A DNA stretch of 64,000 nt, from the NCBI RefSeq assembly GCF_030817495.1, contig NZ_JAUSZK010000001.1, positions 4,319,001-4,383,000 on the forward strand, written 5' to 3'. Below are positions 1-7,669 of the stretch, piece after piece; positions within the stretch are counted from its first letter, which is position 1; each line of letters opens with the position of its first letter. This stretch comes from Streptomyces sp. V3I7 (GTDB lineage: Bacteria; Actinomycetota; Actinomycetes; Streptomycetales; Streptomycetaceae). Both the position numbers and the translations under genes were made by a program. The notes under the pieces were generated by a model that saw nothing but the letters and a program-made list of their open reading frames with translations, was not told the DNA's origin and did not search any database.

Positions 1-311
1 ACGGCACGCTGATGAACGAGGGGGCGAAGGGCCTCGTCATCCCGTCCGCTCTGAGCGGCAACGAGACGGAGATCATCAGGAACGGCAAGTCCCTGGGCGG
101 GGCCACGCTGATCGACCCGCACGGCAAGAAGCGGTACTACGTCCTGCGCGACACGGAGGGCCGTCCACTCACGACCACGGGTTTCTCGACGCTCAAGGCC
201 GGTGACGACCTCGCCGTCTTCATGCAGTTCCCGGCGCCCCCGGCGAGCACGAGCGAACTGGACTTCCAGCTACCGACATTCGCGGCCGCCACCATCAAGA
301 TCTCCGGGTGA
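1..311 (+). CDS. C-terminal part of an unidentified protein (5' truncated by window)
   Basis: The frame is already open at base 3 and ends at TGA 309-311, so about 102 C-terminal residues are visible and the start lies upstream of the window. The visible part is mostly polar and beta-rich in character (VIPSALSGNETEIIRNG, GGATLIDPHGKKRYYVLRD) and ends in a Thr/Ile stretch. No family could be named. It stops 7 bp before the GTG of the OmpA-like gene in the same direction, so the two are very likely co-transcribed and this may also be an envelope protein. That placement is inference from spacing only. Confidence 0.7.
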   Translation, partial: GTLMNEGAKGLVIPSALSGNETEIIRNGKSLGGATLIDPHGKKRYYVLRDTEGRPLTTTGFSTLKAGDDLAVFMQFPAPPASTSELDFQLPTFAAATIKISG

Positions 312-318
312 GGCCCCA

Positions 319-939
319 GTGACCACCACACCCCGCCTCCCCCTCGCCGCCGCCACCGCGGCCGCCCTCCTGTTCGCCACGGCGACGGTCGCCCACGCCG
401 ACGACGACCCCGCCGTCCCGCCGGGCACCGAGGCCTCGCCCTCCGCCCCGGTGAAGGTCGACCCCACCGACCCTGATCTGAAGCTCCCGGAGGGGGCCAC
501 CCTCGCCGAGGCCAAGGTGCTGGACATCAAGTCGGTCGTCGAGGAGCAGAGCGGGGACGAGCGCCGTGAGGACACCAACGCCGACGTGAAGTTCGCGCTG
601 CAGGCCGAGGTGCTGTTCGGCAAGGACAGCGCCAAGCTGAGCGGCGAGGCCAAGGCGCGGATCGAGACGATCGCGGAGGAGATCAAGAAGCAGAACGCGA
701 CCCGGATCCGTGTCTTCGGCTTCACGGACAACCTGGGTTCCTCGGCCCACGGCGACGTCCTGTCCAAGCGGCGGGCGAACGCCGTGCAGGCGGTCCTGGA
801 CCAGGATCTGAACGATCCGGACGTCACGTTCGAGGTGCGGGGCTACGGCGAGCAGTACCCGATCGCGGACAACTCCTCCGAGGCGGGCCGGAAGAAGAAC
901 CGAAGGGTGGAGGTCTCCTTCCCGCGCTCGGACGGCTGA
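319..939 (+). CDS. OmpA-family secreted protein
   Basis: A 206-aa protein with an N-terminal export signal (hydrophobic residues about 7-23, likely cleavage after AHA near residue 26), a Pro/Asp-rich linker to about residue 60 and an OmpA-like C-terminal domain from about residue 90. The domain shows the usual blocks: LFGKDSAKLSGEAKARIE, then GFTDNLGSSAHGDVLSKRRA, then GYGEQYP and GRKKNRRVEV near the end. OmpA-like domains bind peptidoglycan, so an extracytoplasmic cell-wall-associated role is expected. The GTG at 319 is chosen because it gives an intact signal peptide. The open frame upstream of it overlaps the preceding gene and is not credible coding. The 7-bp gap to that gene suggests an operon. 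Confidence 0.87.
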   Translation: MTTTPRLPLAAATAAALLFATATVAHADDDPAVPPGTEASPSAPVKVDPTDPDLKLPEGATLAEAKVLDIKSVVEEQSGDERREDTNADVKFALQAEVLFGKDSAKLSGEAKARIETIAEEIKKQNATRIRVFGFTDNLGSSAHGDVLSKRRANAVQAVLDQDLNDPDVTFEVRGYGEQYPIADNSSEAGRKKNRRVEVSFPRSDG

Positions 940-1061
940 GGACGTCGCGAACAGCCGGCCGGCGCACCCGGGTTCCGGGGACCGCGGTTCCGGGATGTCA
1001 CGGACGGCGGCGCTGTCCCGTCGTACGAGGCGCAGGCATCTCTCGACCAAGGAGCGACACG

Positions 1062-1430
1062 ATGGACCTTGCGCTGTGGATCGCCGCCGGACTGCTGGCC
1101 GTGGTGGCGCTCGTCGGTGGCGTCAGTAAGACGTTCGTGCCCGTGGAGAAGCTCGCGGCGGCCCCTGGAGGGGGCTGGACGGAGGACCGCGGCGCCGGGT
1201 TCGTCCGGACGCTCGGCATCCTCGAACTCCTGGCCGCGGCGGGCCTGATCCTGCCCGCCGCCCTCGGCATCGCCCCGGTCCTGATGCCGGTGACCGCCGT
1301 CTGCTGGGTGCTGCTCATGATCGGCGCGGTGATCACCCACGGCCGGCGCGGCGAGTCCGCGTTCGTGGCGCTGAACGTGGTCTACCTCGTGATGGCGGCG
1401 TTCATAGCGTGGGCCGGCTTCGCCGCCTAG
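1062..1430 (+). CDS. DoxX-family membrane protein
   Basis: A 122-aa hydrophobic protein with about four transmembrane segments (near residues 2-20, 48-66, 72-90 and 100-119). The first segment is followed by GGVSKTFVPVEKL, and the second begins RTLGILELLAAAGLILPA, both typical of the DoxX/DoxX-like family. Family members are small membrane proteins, some linked to quinone or redox functions, but the role here cannot be read from the sequence. The ATG lies about 10 bases after an AAGGAG-type ribosome site (caaggagcgacacg). It is a single gene, convergent with the DUF192 gene downstream. Confidence 0.85.
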   Translation: MDLALWIAAGLLAVVALVGGVSKTFVPVEKLAAAPGGGWTEDRGAGFVRTLGILELLAAAGLILPAALGIAPVLMPVTAVCWVLLMIGAVITHGRRGESAFVALNVVYLVMAAFIAWAGFAA

Positions 1431-1465
1431 CCCGCCCATGCTCAGAGGCGCCCGGAGACACCAGT

Positions 1466-1831
1466 TCAATACGACTTGCCCGTCTCGATCGACACCCGGG
1501 CCCCCACCCCCAGCCCCCACCCCGCCATCGCCCCCGCCTCCGCCTCCAGTACGTGGCGGGAGCGGAGGCGGGGGCGGCCGAGGCGGCCCGGGGGCATGGT
1601 GCGGACGGCGATGACGGTGAGGTGGCGGTCGAGGTAGGCGACGTCGATGGGGATGCGCATGCGAAAGGTGTGGATGCTGTTGGCGGGGGAGAGGAGCATC
1701 GCGCCGTCGATGCTGTCCCGACCCAGGAGCCCCTTCGTGCGGGCCCGGTACGAGGACGCGATCTCCAGGGGAACGGTCCCGTCCCTCCCGTCGATCACGA
1801 GCACTCCGTTGCCGTCCGTCCAACGCCCCAC
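1466..1831 (-). CDS. DUF192 family protein
   Basis: A 121-aa protein matching the DUF192 pattern. It has EIASSYRARTKGLLGRDSIDGAMLL near residues 24-48, the hallmark IHTFRMRIPIDVAYLDR near 53-69, then VRTMPPGRL and the C-terminal SRHVLEAEAGAMAGWGLGVG block. DUF192 proteins are small single-domain beta proteins of unknown biochemical function, often in bacteria and archaea. There is no obvious signal peptide, although many homologues are exported. It sits 78 bp downstream of the small 58-codon gene on the same strand and may be its co-transcribed partner. It is convergent with the DoxX gene. Confidence 0.85.
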   Translation of the reverse strand: MGRWTDGNGVLVIDGRDGTVPLEIASSYRARTKGLLGRDSIDGAMLLSPANSIHTFRMRIPIDVAYLDRHLTVIAVRTMPPGRLGRPRLRSRHVLEAEAGAMAGWGLGVGARVSIETGKSY

Positions 1832-1909
1832 GCCCCGCCCCCTGTTACCGCTCCCGTCGGCTCTCTCGTCGCCATGCTCCCGTGCGCCGCGTCCCTGGGT
1901 CCAGCGTCC

Positions 1910-2086
1910 CTAGGTCCAGCGGCCGTTCGGCTGGCGGCGGTCGGGGGGTTGTTCGCGCTTGGCGGGCGGCTGGCTCTTCGCCTGGCGGGGATCTGCCTGA
2001 GGGGCCTGCGTGTGGTAGTAGAGCAGCTTGCCCTGGCCACGGGCCCCGAGGCCGTGGTGGCCCTTCACCGGTGAGTTCTTGCGCAT
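1910..2086 (-). CDS. Small basic protein, 58 aa, unknown function
   Basis: This short frame starts at ATG 2086-2084 with GAGGAG seven bases upstream, and ends at TAG 1912-1910. The product begins MRKNSPVKGHHGLGARGQGK, is rich in Lys, Arg, Gln and Pro, and has no transmembrane segment. A good promoter candidate precedes it: TATGAT at 2149-2144 on the minus strand. Composition is like a small nucleic-acid-binding or ribosome-associated protein, but that is only an impression. I do not recognise a family. It is followed after 78 bp by the DUF192 gene on the same strand. It is easy to miss because of its length, but the ribosome site, promoter and lack of any competing gene support it. Confidence 0.62.
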   Translation of the reverse strand: MRKNSPVKGHHGLGARGQGKLLYYHTQAPQADPRQAKSQPPAKREQPPDRRQPNGRWT

Positions 2087-2143
2087 GGCTCGGCTCCTCG
2101 CGTTCTCGCGACAGCTACGGCTCCGTGCGTTCGGAAGAGCACA

Positions 2144-2149
2144 ATCATA
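2144..2149 (-). promoter_or_regulatory. -10 element candidate for the small basic protein gene
   Basis: TATGAT on the minus strand, within an AT-rich patch (CCTAATAGGTATGATTG) that is exceptional for this GC-rich sequence, about 58 bases upstream of the ATG at 2086. No strong -35 was recognised. Confidence 0.4.
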
Positions 2150-2204
2150 CCTATTAGGCCATTTGTGTGCTTCTTGTCCGCTCCGCTCGCCCCGCTTCAG
2201 TGCT

Positions 2205-2807
2205 TCAGTCCGTGAAGCGCCAGCGGGTCTGGCTGAAGCCCTCGTCCCGGCCGAAGCCGAAGGCGGTACGGGGGTCCACGCGGAAGACCACGGCCCGGCC
2301 CGCGTCCTCCGATTCCTCGGTCGGCGGCGGGGCCGACGTCGTCCCGGCCGTGCCGAAGCCCCCGTCCCGCACCTCGAAGTGCCAGCCGGGGCCGTACTTC
2401 GCCTCCCAGGCCGCCGCCAGCTCGGCCAGCCGCTTCTCGTCGGTGACCCGGACCGCCTCGCCCTCGATCACCAGGTCGCAGCCCTCGCCGTAGGTGTTGG
2501 TGCCGGTGGAGAGGACGACGTGCGGGTTGGCGGCCAGGTTGAGTCCCTTGCGCTCCCGCGCACCGGTCGAGAAGTGGAGCGCGCCGTCCAGCCAGACCGC
2601 CATCAGCGGCGTCACATGCGGGCGCCCGTCCGGACGTACCGTCGACAGCCAGAAGATCTCGGCGTTCTCCAGCCGGGGGACGGCCTCCGACCAGGGCATC
2701 GCGGTGGCTCCGGGGGAGCTGTAGCGCGCGTCCAGATCGGTCCGGGGTTCCTGGGCGTGCGGGTGCGGGTGCGGGTGCGGATGCGGCTGTGGCTGCGACG
2801 CCGGCAT
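2205..2807 (-). CDS. Pyridoxamine 5'-phosphate oxidase-fold protein (FMN/F420-binding family)
   Basis: A 200-aa protein of the split-barrel PNPOx family. The core runs from about residue 33: WSEAVPRLENAEIFWLSTVRPDGRPHVTPLMAVWLDGALHFSTGARERKGLNLAANPHVVL, split here as the first strands, the substrate strand and the phosphate-binding region. It then has IEGEAVRVTDEKRL and a C-terminal FGRDEGFSQTRWRF. Relatives bind FMN or F420 and reduce or oxidise small molecules. The start at 2807 is set by AGAGGAG at about 2814-2820. An unusual feature is an N-terminal run of alternating Pro-His (about five His) at residues 7-17, which could bind metal. It is divergent from the VOC gene. Confidence 0.83.
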   Translation of the reverse strand: MPASQPQPHPHPHPHPHAQEPRTDLDARYSSPGATAMPWSEAVPRLENAEIFWLSTVRPDGRPHVTPLMAVWLDGALHFSTGARERKGLNLAANPHVVLSTGTNTYGEGCDLVIEGEAVRVTDEKRLAELAAAWEAKYGPGWHFEVRDGGFGTAGTTSAPPPTEESEDAGRAVVFRVDPRTAFGFGRDEGFSQTRWRFTD

Positions 2808-2904
2808 GGCGGACTCCTCTCGGCTGCCGGTCCCCCACCCCATGCTTTCCCCGATGTGCCGCCTCCGCCCGGCGACCTGGTCGCCCTCGCCCCACAGTGG
2901 AGAC

Positions 2905-3348
2905 ATGAACCCAGGCGACAGCCACAGGAACAGCGACAGGAACCCGCTGGCACACGCACGCGTGGCGCCCCGGCTCCCCGCCCAGGACCTCGACCGGGCG
3001 CGGCGCTTCTACGCCGAGAAACTCGGCCTGGAACCCGTCGACGAACGGCCCGGCGGGCTGCTCTACCGGTGCGGCGGCGTCGACTTCGTGGTGTTCCGGT
3101 CGACGGGCGCCTCACCCGGCACCTTCACCCAGATGGCGTGGGAGGTCGACGACATCGAGGCATCCGTGGCCGAGCTGAAGCGGCGCGGCGTGGTCTTCGA
3201 GGAGGTCGACGCCCCCGGCTTCCGTACGCGGGACGGCATCGCCGACATCGAGGGCAACTACCCGAGCAAGGGCGCACGGGGCGAGCGCGGCGCCTGGTTC
3301 CGCGACAGCGAGGGCAACCTGATGGGCATCGGCCAGCCGGTGGTGTGA
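2905..3348 (+). CDS. VOC (glyoxalase/bleomycin-resistance) family protein
   Basis: A 147-aa protein with one vicinal-oxygen-chelate fold. It shows the typical opening VAPRLPAQDLDRARRFYAEKLGLEP, the strand GLLYRCGGVDFVVFRS, a second half with MAWEVDDIEASVAELKRRGVVFEE and a final WFRDSEGNLMGIGQP. In this superfamily the metal ligands come from the first and last strands. The ending D-S-E-G-N matches the common D-P-D-G-N motif. The substrate is unknown; homologues include lyases, dioxygenases and resistance proteins. The ATG at 2905 was chosen because upstream sequence in frame belongs to the divergent PNPOx promoter region. Confidence 0.85.
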   Translation: MNPGDSHRNSDRNPLAHARVAPRLPAQDLDRARRFYAEKLGLEPVDERPGGLLYRCGGVDFVVFRSTGASPGTFTQMAWEVDDIEASVAELKRRGVVFEEVDAPGFRTRDGIADIEGNYPSKGARGERGAWFRDSEGNLMGIGQPVV

Positions 3349-3430
3349 GGACCCGCCGACGGCGCCCGGCCGCTGGCCGGTCGGCGGTCTCTCTCCTGCG
3401 AGCCCCGCGGATCGGTGCGAACCTGACTTC

Positions 3431-4612
3431 GTGCATACCTCTGATCTGACTCCCGAAGTCCGGGCCGCTCTGAGCAAGCCGCGCCCGTATCCCGCGATCA
3501 CGCTGGTCATGCCGACCGACCCGGACTTCCCCTTCAGCGAGAAGGACCGGATCCTGCTGCGCGACCTCGTCACGGAGGCCAAGCGGCGGCTGGCGGACGA
3601 CCCGGGCGTGGACCGGGACGCGAGGTTGGAGTTGCGGGACCACCGGCTGGATCCCGCGGCGATCGAGGAGGCGGGCGACCCCTTCCACCCCGACGACGCC
3701 ATGGTCGTCTACGTCGCCGCCAACGAGCCGGTCCAGGTGTGGCGGATGACGTCCCTGGCCGCCGTGGAGCCGCGGGTCGAGTTCGCCACGTCGTTCCTGA
3801 CGCGGTACCTGGTGGCCGCGGAGCAGCGGTCGAAGCCGTACCTGGTCCTTGTCCTCGATCAGGAGATGTGCAGGCTGTACCACGGGTCCGTGCGGCGGCT
3901 GGAGCAGGTGCAGAGCGACGGCTGGCCGGACGCCCCGCGCATCCCCTCGCCCGAGGACGCGTTGCCCGGGCTGATTCCGCACTCGGCGCCGTACGAGGGG
4001 CACGAGGAGCGGGTCGAGCAGTATCTGCGCACCGTCGACAAGCGGCTGGGCGAGACGCTCCGGGAGCACGACGGGGTGCCGCTGTTCGTCGTCGGCGGCG
4101 ACAAGATCCTCTCGGCGTTCAAGAACATCACCGGTTACGGCGACCGGATCACCGGGACGCTGCCGCTGACCGGCATGGACCACGTCCCGGCGAAGGACCT
4201 GGCCAAGCGGCTGCAACCGGTGCTCGACGAGTACCGGCGCGGCCAGGTCGCCGATGCGGTCTCCGCGCTGGACGAGGGGCTCGGACAGGGCAAGTACGTC
4301 GGCGGCCCGGCGGAGGTGTGGACGGCCGTCGCCGACAAGCGCGTGGACCGGCTGGTGGTCGAGGAAGGGCTGTTCCTGGCGGGCAAGATCACCGGCGACG
4401 GCCGGGAACTGGAGCTCGTCGAGGTGGAGAAGCCGGTGACCCTGCCGGACCCGAAGCCGGACGTCCAGCCGCCGGCGCACACCTACGGCGTCGCCACCGA
4501 CATCGTCGAGCAACTCGTGGACCGGGCCATCGAGTCCGGCTCCCGCGTCGTGTTCGTACCCGACGGGACGCTGCCGAGCGCGGGCGGAGTGGCGGCGGTG
4601 ACGCGGTACTGA
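3431..4612 (+). CDS. baeRF-type (archaeo-eukaryotic release factor-like) domain protein
   Basis: A 393-aa protein starting with GTG. The N-terminus (ALSKPRPYPAITLVMPTDP ... DRILLRDLVTEAKRRL) and the middle block VAANEPVQVWRMTSLAAVEP with KPYLVLVLDQEMCRLYHG resemble the bacterial archaeo-eukaryotic release factor (baeRF) families. The C-terminus (about 355-388) reads IVEQLVDRAIESGSRVVFVPD, like the third eRF1-type domain. Such proteins are proposed ribosome-interacting or hibernation-type factors, but I know of no experimental function for this one. It stands alone, 74 bp before the flavin oxidoreductase. Assignment is from pattern memory, so moderate certainty. Confidence 0.65.
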   Translation: MHTSDLTPEVRAALSKPRPYPAITLVMPTDPDFPFSEKDRILLRDLVTEAKRRLADDPGVDRDARLELRDHRLDPAAIEEAGDPFHPDDAMVVYVAANEPVQVWRMTSLAAVEPRVEFATSFLTRYLVAAEQRSKPYLVLVLDQEMCRLYHGSVRRLEQVQSDGWPDAPRIPSPEDALPGLIPHSAPYEGHEERVEQYLRTVDKRLGETLREHDGVPLFVVGGDKILSAFKNITGYGDRITGTLPLTGMDHVPAKDLAKRLQPVLDEYRRGQVADAVSALDEGLGQGKYVGGPAEVWTAVADKRVDRLVVEEGLFLAGKITGDGRELELVEVEKPVTLPDPKPDVQPPAHTYGVATDIVEQLVDRAIESGSRVVFVPDGTLPSAGGVAAVTRY

Positions 4613-4686
4613 GCTGCGGACGGGGTCAACACACCTGCTGAACAAAGCAGTTGTGGTCTCCACCGGCGCCGGGGTAGGAAGGCGGC

Positions 4687-5562
4687 ATGACCGAACTCGG
4701 TGCCGTGTTCCGTCCGCAACTCCCGCCCGAGCGGCTGCGCGCCGTGACCCGGCTCGCCGACGCGAGCGGCCTCGAACAGCTGTGGCTGTGGGAGGACTGC
4801 TTCCGGGAGGGCGGGATCTCGACGGCCGCGGCGGCCCTCGCCTGGACCGAGCGGGTCCGCGTCGGCGTGGGTCTGCTGCCCGTCCCGCTGCGCAATGTCG
4901 CCGTCACCGCGATGGAGGTCGCCGCGCTGCACCGGATGTTCCCAGGGCGCGCGATCGTCGGCGTCGGGCACGGGGTGCAGGACTGGATGGGCCAGGTCGG
5001 GGCGCGGGCCGAGTCCCCGCTGACGCTGCTGCGCGAGCATCTCGAGGCGCTGCGCGCCCTGTTGCGCGGCGAGCGGGTCAGCGTCGCCGGCCGGTACGTC
5101 ACCCTGGACGACGTCGCCCTCGACTGGCCGCCGGACGCCGCCGTCGAGGTCCTCGCGGGCGCGACCGGCCCCCGCACGCTCCGCCTCACCGGCGAGGCCG
5201 CCGACGGCACGGTCCTCACCGCCGCCACCCCACCCGAGGGCGTACGCCGGGCCCGGCGACTCATCGACGAGGGCCGCGCGTCGGCGGGGCGCACCGCCAC
5301 CCCGCACAAGGTCGTGGTCTACCTCCTCGCTGCCACCGGCCCCGACGCGGAGTCCCGGCTGCGCGCCGACCTGACGGCGGAGGGCCTCGCCGACGTCCCG
5401 GGCCTGGGCGCCGCCGGAGACGCCGCGACGGTGGCCAAGGCGGTCCACCGCCTGACGGAGGCCGGCGCGGACGCGGTGATGCTCCAACCAACCGCGGACG
5501 AACCCGACCCGGAGGGCTTCGTGCGGTTCGTGGCGGAGGAAGTCCGACCGCTGGTGTCGTAG
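4687..5562 (+). CDS. LLM-class flavin/F420-dependent oxidoreductase
   Basis: A 291-aa TIM-barrel protein of the luciferase-like monooxygenase class. It shows LTRLADASGLEQLWLWEDCF near residue 20, TERVRVGVGLLPVPLRNVAVTAMEVAALHRMFPGR (here read as two adjacent motifs) near 60-95, and VGVGHGVQDWMGQVG around residue 100. The segment EVLAGATGPRTLRLTGEAADG near 155-175 is the usual cofactor-binding loop region. In actinobacteria many members use F420 rather than FMN. The substrate cannot be predicted. The ATG at 4687 follows a GGAAGG ribosome site. Confidence 0.85.
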   Translation: MTELGAVFRPQLPPERLRAVTRLADASGLEQLWLWEDCFREGGISTAAAALAWTERVRVGVGLLPVPLRNVAVTAMEVAALHRMFPGRAIVGVGHGVQDWMGQVGARAESPLTLLREHLEALRALLRGERVSVAGRYVTLDDVALDWPPDAAVEVLAGATGPRTLRLTGEAADGTVLTAATPPEGVRRARRLIDEGRASAGRTATPHKVVVYLLAATGPDAESRLRADLTAEGLADVPGLGAAGDAATVAKAVHRLTEAGADAVMLQPTADEPDPEGFVRFVAEEVRPLVS

Positions 5563-5642
5563 CCGCGGGGACGAACGCCCGGGCGCGCGGCGGCAGCCCG
5601 GACACTCCGGCGTTGTCAGTGCCCCCTGCCAGACTCGGGCCC

Positions 5643-6188
5643 ATGGCAGAGGTGACGGAGACCGGTGGAGCACAGGTACGGCTGCGGGACGTGACCGAGG
5701 ACGACCTCCCGACCCTCCTCGCCTACGAGCACGACCTGGAGGCGGTCCGGCGGTCGGGATTTCGCCCCCGGTCGCGCGAGGTCTTTCTGGCGCACTGGCG
5801 GGAGCGGGTGCTCGGGGATCCGGGGTGTCTGGCGCTCGCGGTGACCGTGGACGGTGAGACCGCCGGGAACGTCGGCTCCTGGTGGGACGGCGACCGCCGC
5901 CTCCTCGGGTACTGGCTCGGCCGCGCGTACTGGCGGCAGGGCATCGGCACCCGCGCCCTGGGCCTCTTCCTCGAGCGGGAGCGCACCCGGCCCCTCCACG
6001 CCGAGGTCCTCGACGGCAACACGGCGTCCATACGCCTCCTGCGGCGGCACGGCTTCGTGCATGCCGGACCGGCCCCGGACGCCCCGGGCGAGGACGACGG
6101 TCGCCATCTCCTGCTCGTCCTCGGGGCGTCACCCGAAAAATGGGGAGCGCCGGTGACACCGGCTCTGGAACGATCAACTCATGGATGA
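5643..6188 (+). CDS. GNAT family N-acetyltransferase
   Basis: A 181-aa acetyltransferase of the GNAT fold. Motifs read in order: RLRDVTEDDLPTLLAYEHD at the start, TVDGETAGNVGSWWDGDRRLLGYWLGRAYWRQGIGTRALGLFL (strand beta4 and the acetyl-CoA pyrophosphate loop Q-G-I-G-T) and the final HAEVLDGNTASIRLLRRHGF, which is the usual N-x-x-S-x-R-x-x-x-x-x-G-F ending. It resembles the RimJ/RimL-like subgroup. The acceptor is unknown. Its last codons overlap the start of the methyltransferase gene by 8 bp, so the two are translationally coupled. Confidence 0.85.
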   Translation: MAEVTETGGAQVRLRDVTEDDLPTLLAYEHDLEAVRRSGFRPRSREVFLAHWRERVLGDPGCLALAVTVDGETAGNVGSWWDGDRRLLGYWLGRAYWRQGIGTRALGLFLERERTRPLHAEVLDGNTASIRLLRRHGFVHAGPAPDAPGEDDGRHLLLVLGASPEKWGAPVTPALERSTHG

Positions 6189-6966
6189 GAAACGCTCGTT
6201 CGAGAGCCTCGTCGCCGAGGGAGCGGCCGTTCCCACCGACGGGTGGGACTTCTCCTGGTTCGAGGGAAGGGCCACCGAGGCGCGGCCCTCGTGGGGGTAC
6301 GCCCGCGCCGCCGGCGAGCGGCTGGCCCGGGCCGGTGCCGCGCTCGACATCCAGACGGGCGGCGGCGAGGTCCTCGACGTGTCCCTGGGCGTGGCGGGTG
6401 CGAACCGGCCCGGGCTGATCGCCGCCACCGAGGGCTGGCCGCCGAACGTCGCCAAGGCCACCGAGCTGCTGCGGCCGCGCGGGGTCGTGGTCATCGCCGC
6501 CGGGGAGAACGATCCGCTCCCCTTCGCCGACGGCGCCTTCGACCTGGTGCTCAGCCGGCACCCCGTCGCGCCGCACTGGGGCGAGATCGCGCGGGTGCTG
6601 CGGCCCGGCGGGACGTACTTCGCCCAGCACGTCGGGCCGAGCAGCGTCTTCGAGCTCGTCGAGCACTTCCTCGGCCCGCTGCCGCAGGAGGTACGGGCCG
6701 GCCGTCACCCCGAGCGGGAGCGCGCCGGTGCCGAGGCGGCGGGGCTCGAGGTCGCCGACCTGCGGGCGGAGCGGCTGCGGATGGAGTTCCACGACATCGC
6801 CGCCGTCGTCCACTTCCTGCGCAAGGTGGTCTGGATGGTCCCGGACTTCGGTGTCGAGCGGTACGACAAGGAACTGCGCACCCTGCACGAGCGGATCGAG
6901 CGCGAGGGCCGCTTCGTGTCCCACAGCGCGCGCCAGCTCTTCGACGTGCGCAAACCGGAACGGTGA
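6181..6966 (+). CDS. Class I SAM-dependent methyltransferase
   Basis: A 261-aa protein with a Rossmann-like SAM fold. Motif I is LDIQTGGGEVLD at about residue 57-68. The acidic second strand is followed by NVAKATELLRPRGVVVIA, the NDPLPFADGAFDLVLSRHPV block (motif IV) lies near 108-126 and EIARVLRPGGTYFAQHVG near 133-150. It ends with VSHSARQLFDVRKPER. Motif I has Q-T-G-G-G rather than the commonest D-x-G-x-G, which is seen in this actinobacterial subgroup. The substrate is unknown. It overlaps the acetyltransferase gene by 8 bp. Confidence 0.82.
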   Translation: MDEKRSFESLVAEGAAVPTDGWDFSWFEGRATEARPSWGYARAAGERLARAGAALDIQTGGGEVLDVSLGVAGANRPGLIAATEGWPPNVAKATELLRPRGVVVIAAGENDPLPFADGAFDLVLSRHPVAPHWGEIARVLRPGGTYFAQHVGPSSVFELVEHFLGPLPQEVRAGRHPERERAGAEAAGLEVADLRAERLRMEFHDIAAVVHFLRKVVWMVPDFGVERYDKELRTLHERIEREGRFVSHSARQLFDVRKPER

Positions 6967-7344
6967 CGACCGTCCGCACAGGGTTTCCACATTGTTATCG
7001 CAGAGGGCTCGCATCCTCCGCCGCGCGTGCCTTAGGTTCAGACCAAGGTAATTCGCGCCAGCAAAGCTGCGCGTCCGGTGTCGCGCAGTGGAGGGGGCTG
7101 CGTGGTCCCGAATGCGCCCTTGCGCCCGTCAAGCTCCGGTTCGCGACCGGGGTCGCCCGTCGGAGGGACGGGCTCGACCGCCGGTTCGGACGCCGGGATG
7201 ACGCGAACTCTCGCCGCCTTCTTCGCGCACAGGCCGTCTGCCTGGGATTTCGCCGCGAAACGGCGATCCGGAGGCCCTTGAGGAAAGGGTTCCGCATCTG
7301 CCGAGGCGTCGCCGCGTAACTCCGGAGAGTAATTGTGGCACGCC
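6967..7344. other. Gene-free, hairpin-rich region upstream of the 6C-type RNA candidate
   Basis: No protein gene is supported here. The sequence contains several clean hairpins on the plus strand: CCGGT/ACCGG at 7136-7150, an interrupted 10-bp stem at 7152-7178 (GTCG CCCGTC / GACGGG CGAC) and GCCG/CGGC near 7251-7263. A possible -10 element TAGGTT lies at about 7033-7038. The region may be transcribed as a structured RNA leading into the 6C-like element and terminator. Confidence 0.35.
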
Positions 7345-7436
7345 GATGCACGCAGCATCACTCACAAAGGGTTATGGTGGAAACCCCCCCCTCGGGCCGG
7401 TCCGTCTCCCCCCCCACGGACCGGCCCGTTTTTCTT
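7345..7436 (+). ncRNA. Candidate 6C-type small RNA
   Basis: Two runs of eight cytosines (7384-7391 and 7408-7415) sit in successive hairpin contexts. The second is the loop of a perfect 13-bp stem, 7393-7405 with 7416-7428, followed by TTTTTCTT. The first run follows GGGTT...AACCC. This two-C-loop arrangement, with the second hairpin acting as terminator, matches the 6C RNA motif described in actinobacteria. A possible promoter is TTGTGG at about 7333 with CATCAC 17 bases later. The family name rests on pattern recall, and boundaries are approximate. Confidence 0.5.
7393..7436 (+). terminator. Strong intrinsic terminator (end of candidate small RNA)
   Basis: A perfect 13-bp GC-rich stem (CGGGCCGGTCCGT with its complement), a 10-base loop made almost only of C and a T-rich tail TTTTTCTT. 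It is one of the clearest terminators in the window. It lies 230 bp upstream of uppS, so it isolates that gene from upstream transcription. Confidence 0.85.
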
Positions 7437-7669
7437 GCCCGGACATACGGCTCCGCCGCGCCCCCTCCAGGCCACCCGCACGAACCATCCCGAACGCCGC
7501 GCAGCCCCCTCACGCCCCCGAACCCGCAACAAGCCCCCAGAACAACCCACGCCGCCGCCCCAGCCCCCGGCAGGGGTAGGCTTCGGGACCGGACCGCCAC
7601 ACGGGCAGGGTCCGTCCGCGGCCGAGTCCGGGGGGCCTGCCCGATCCGTACGGAGGGGCTGACAATCAC

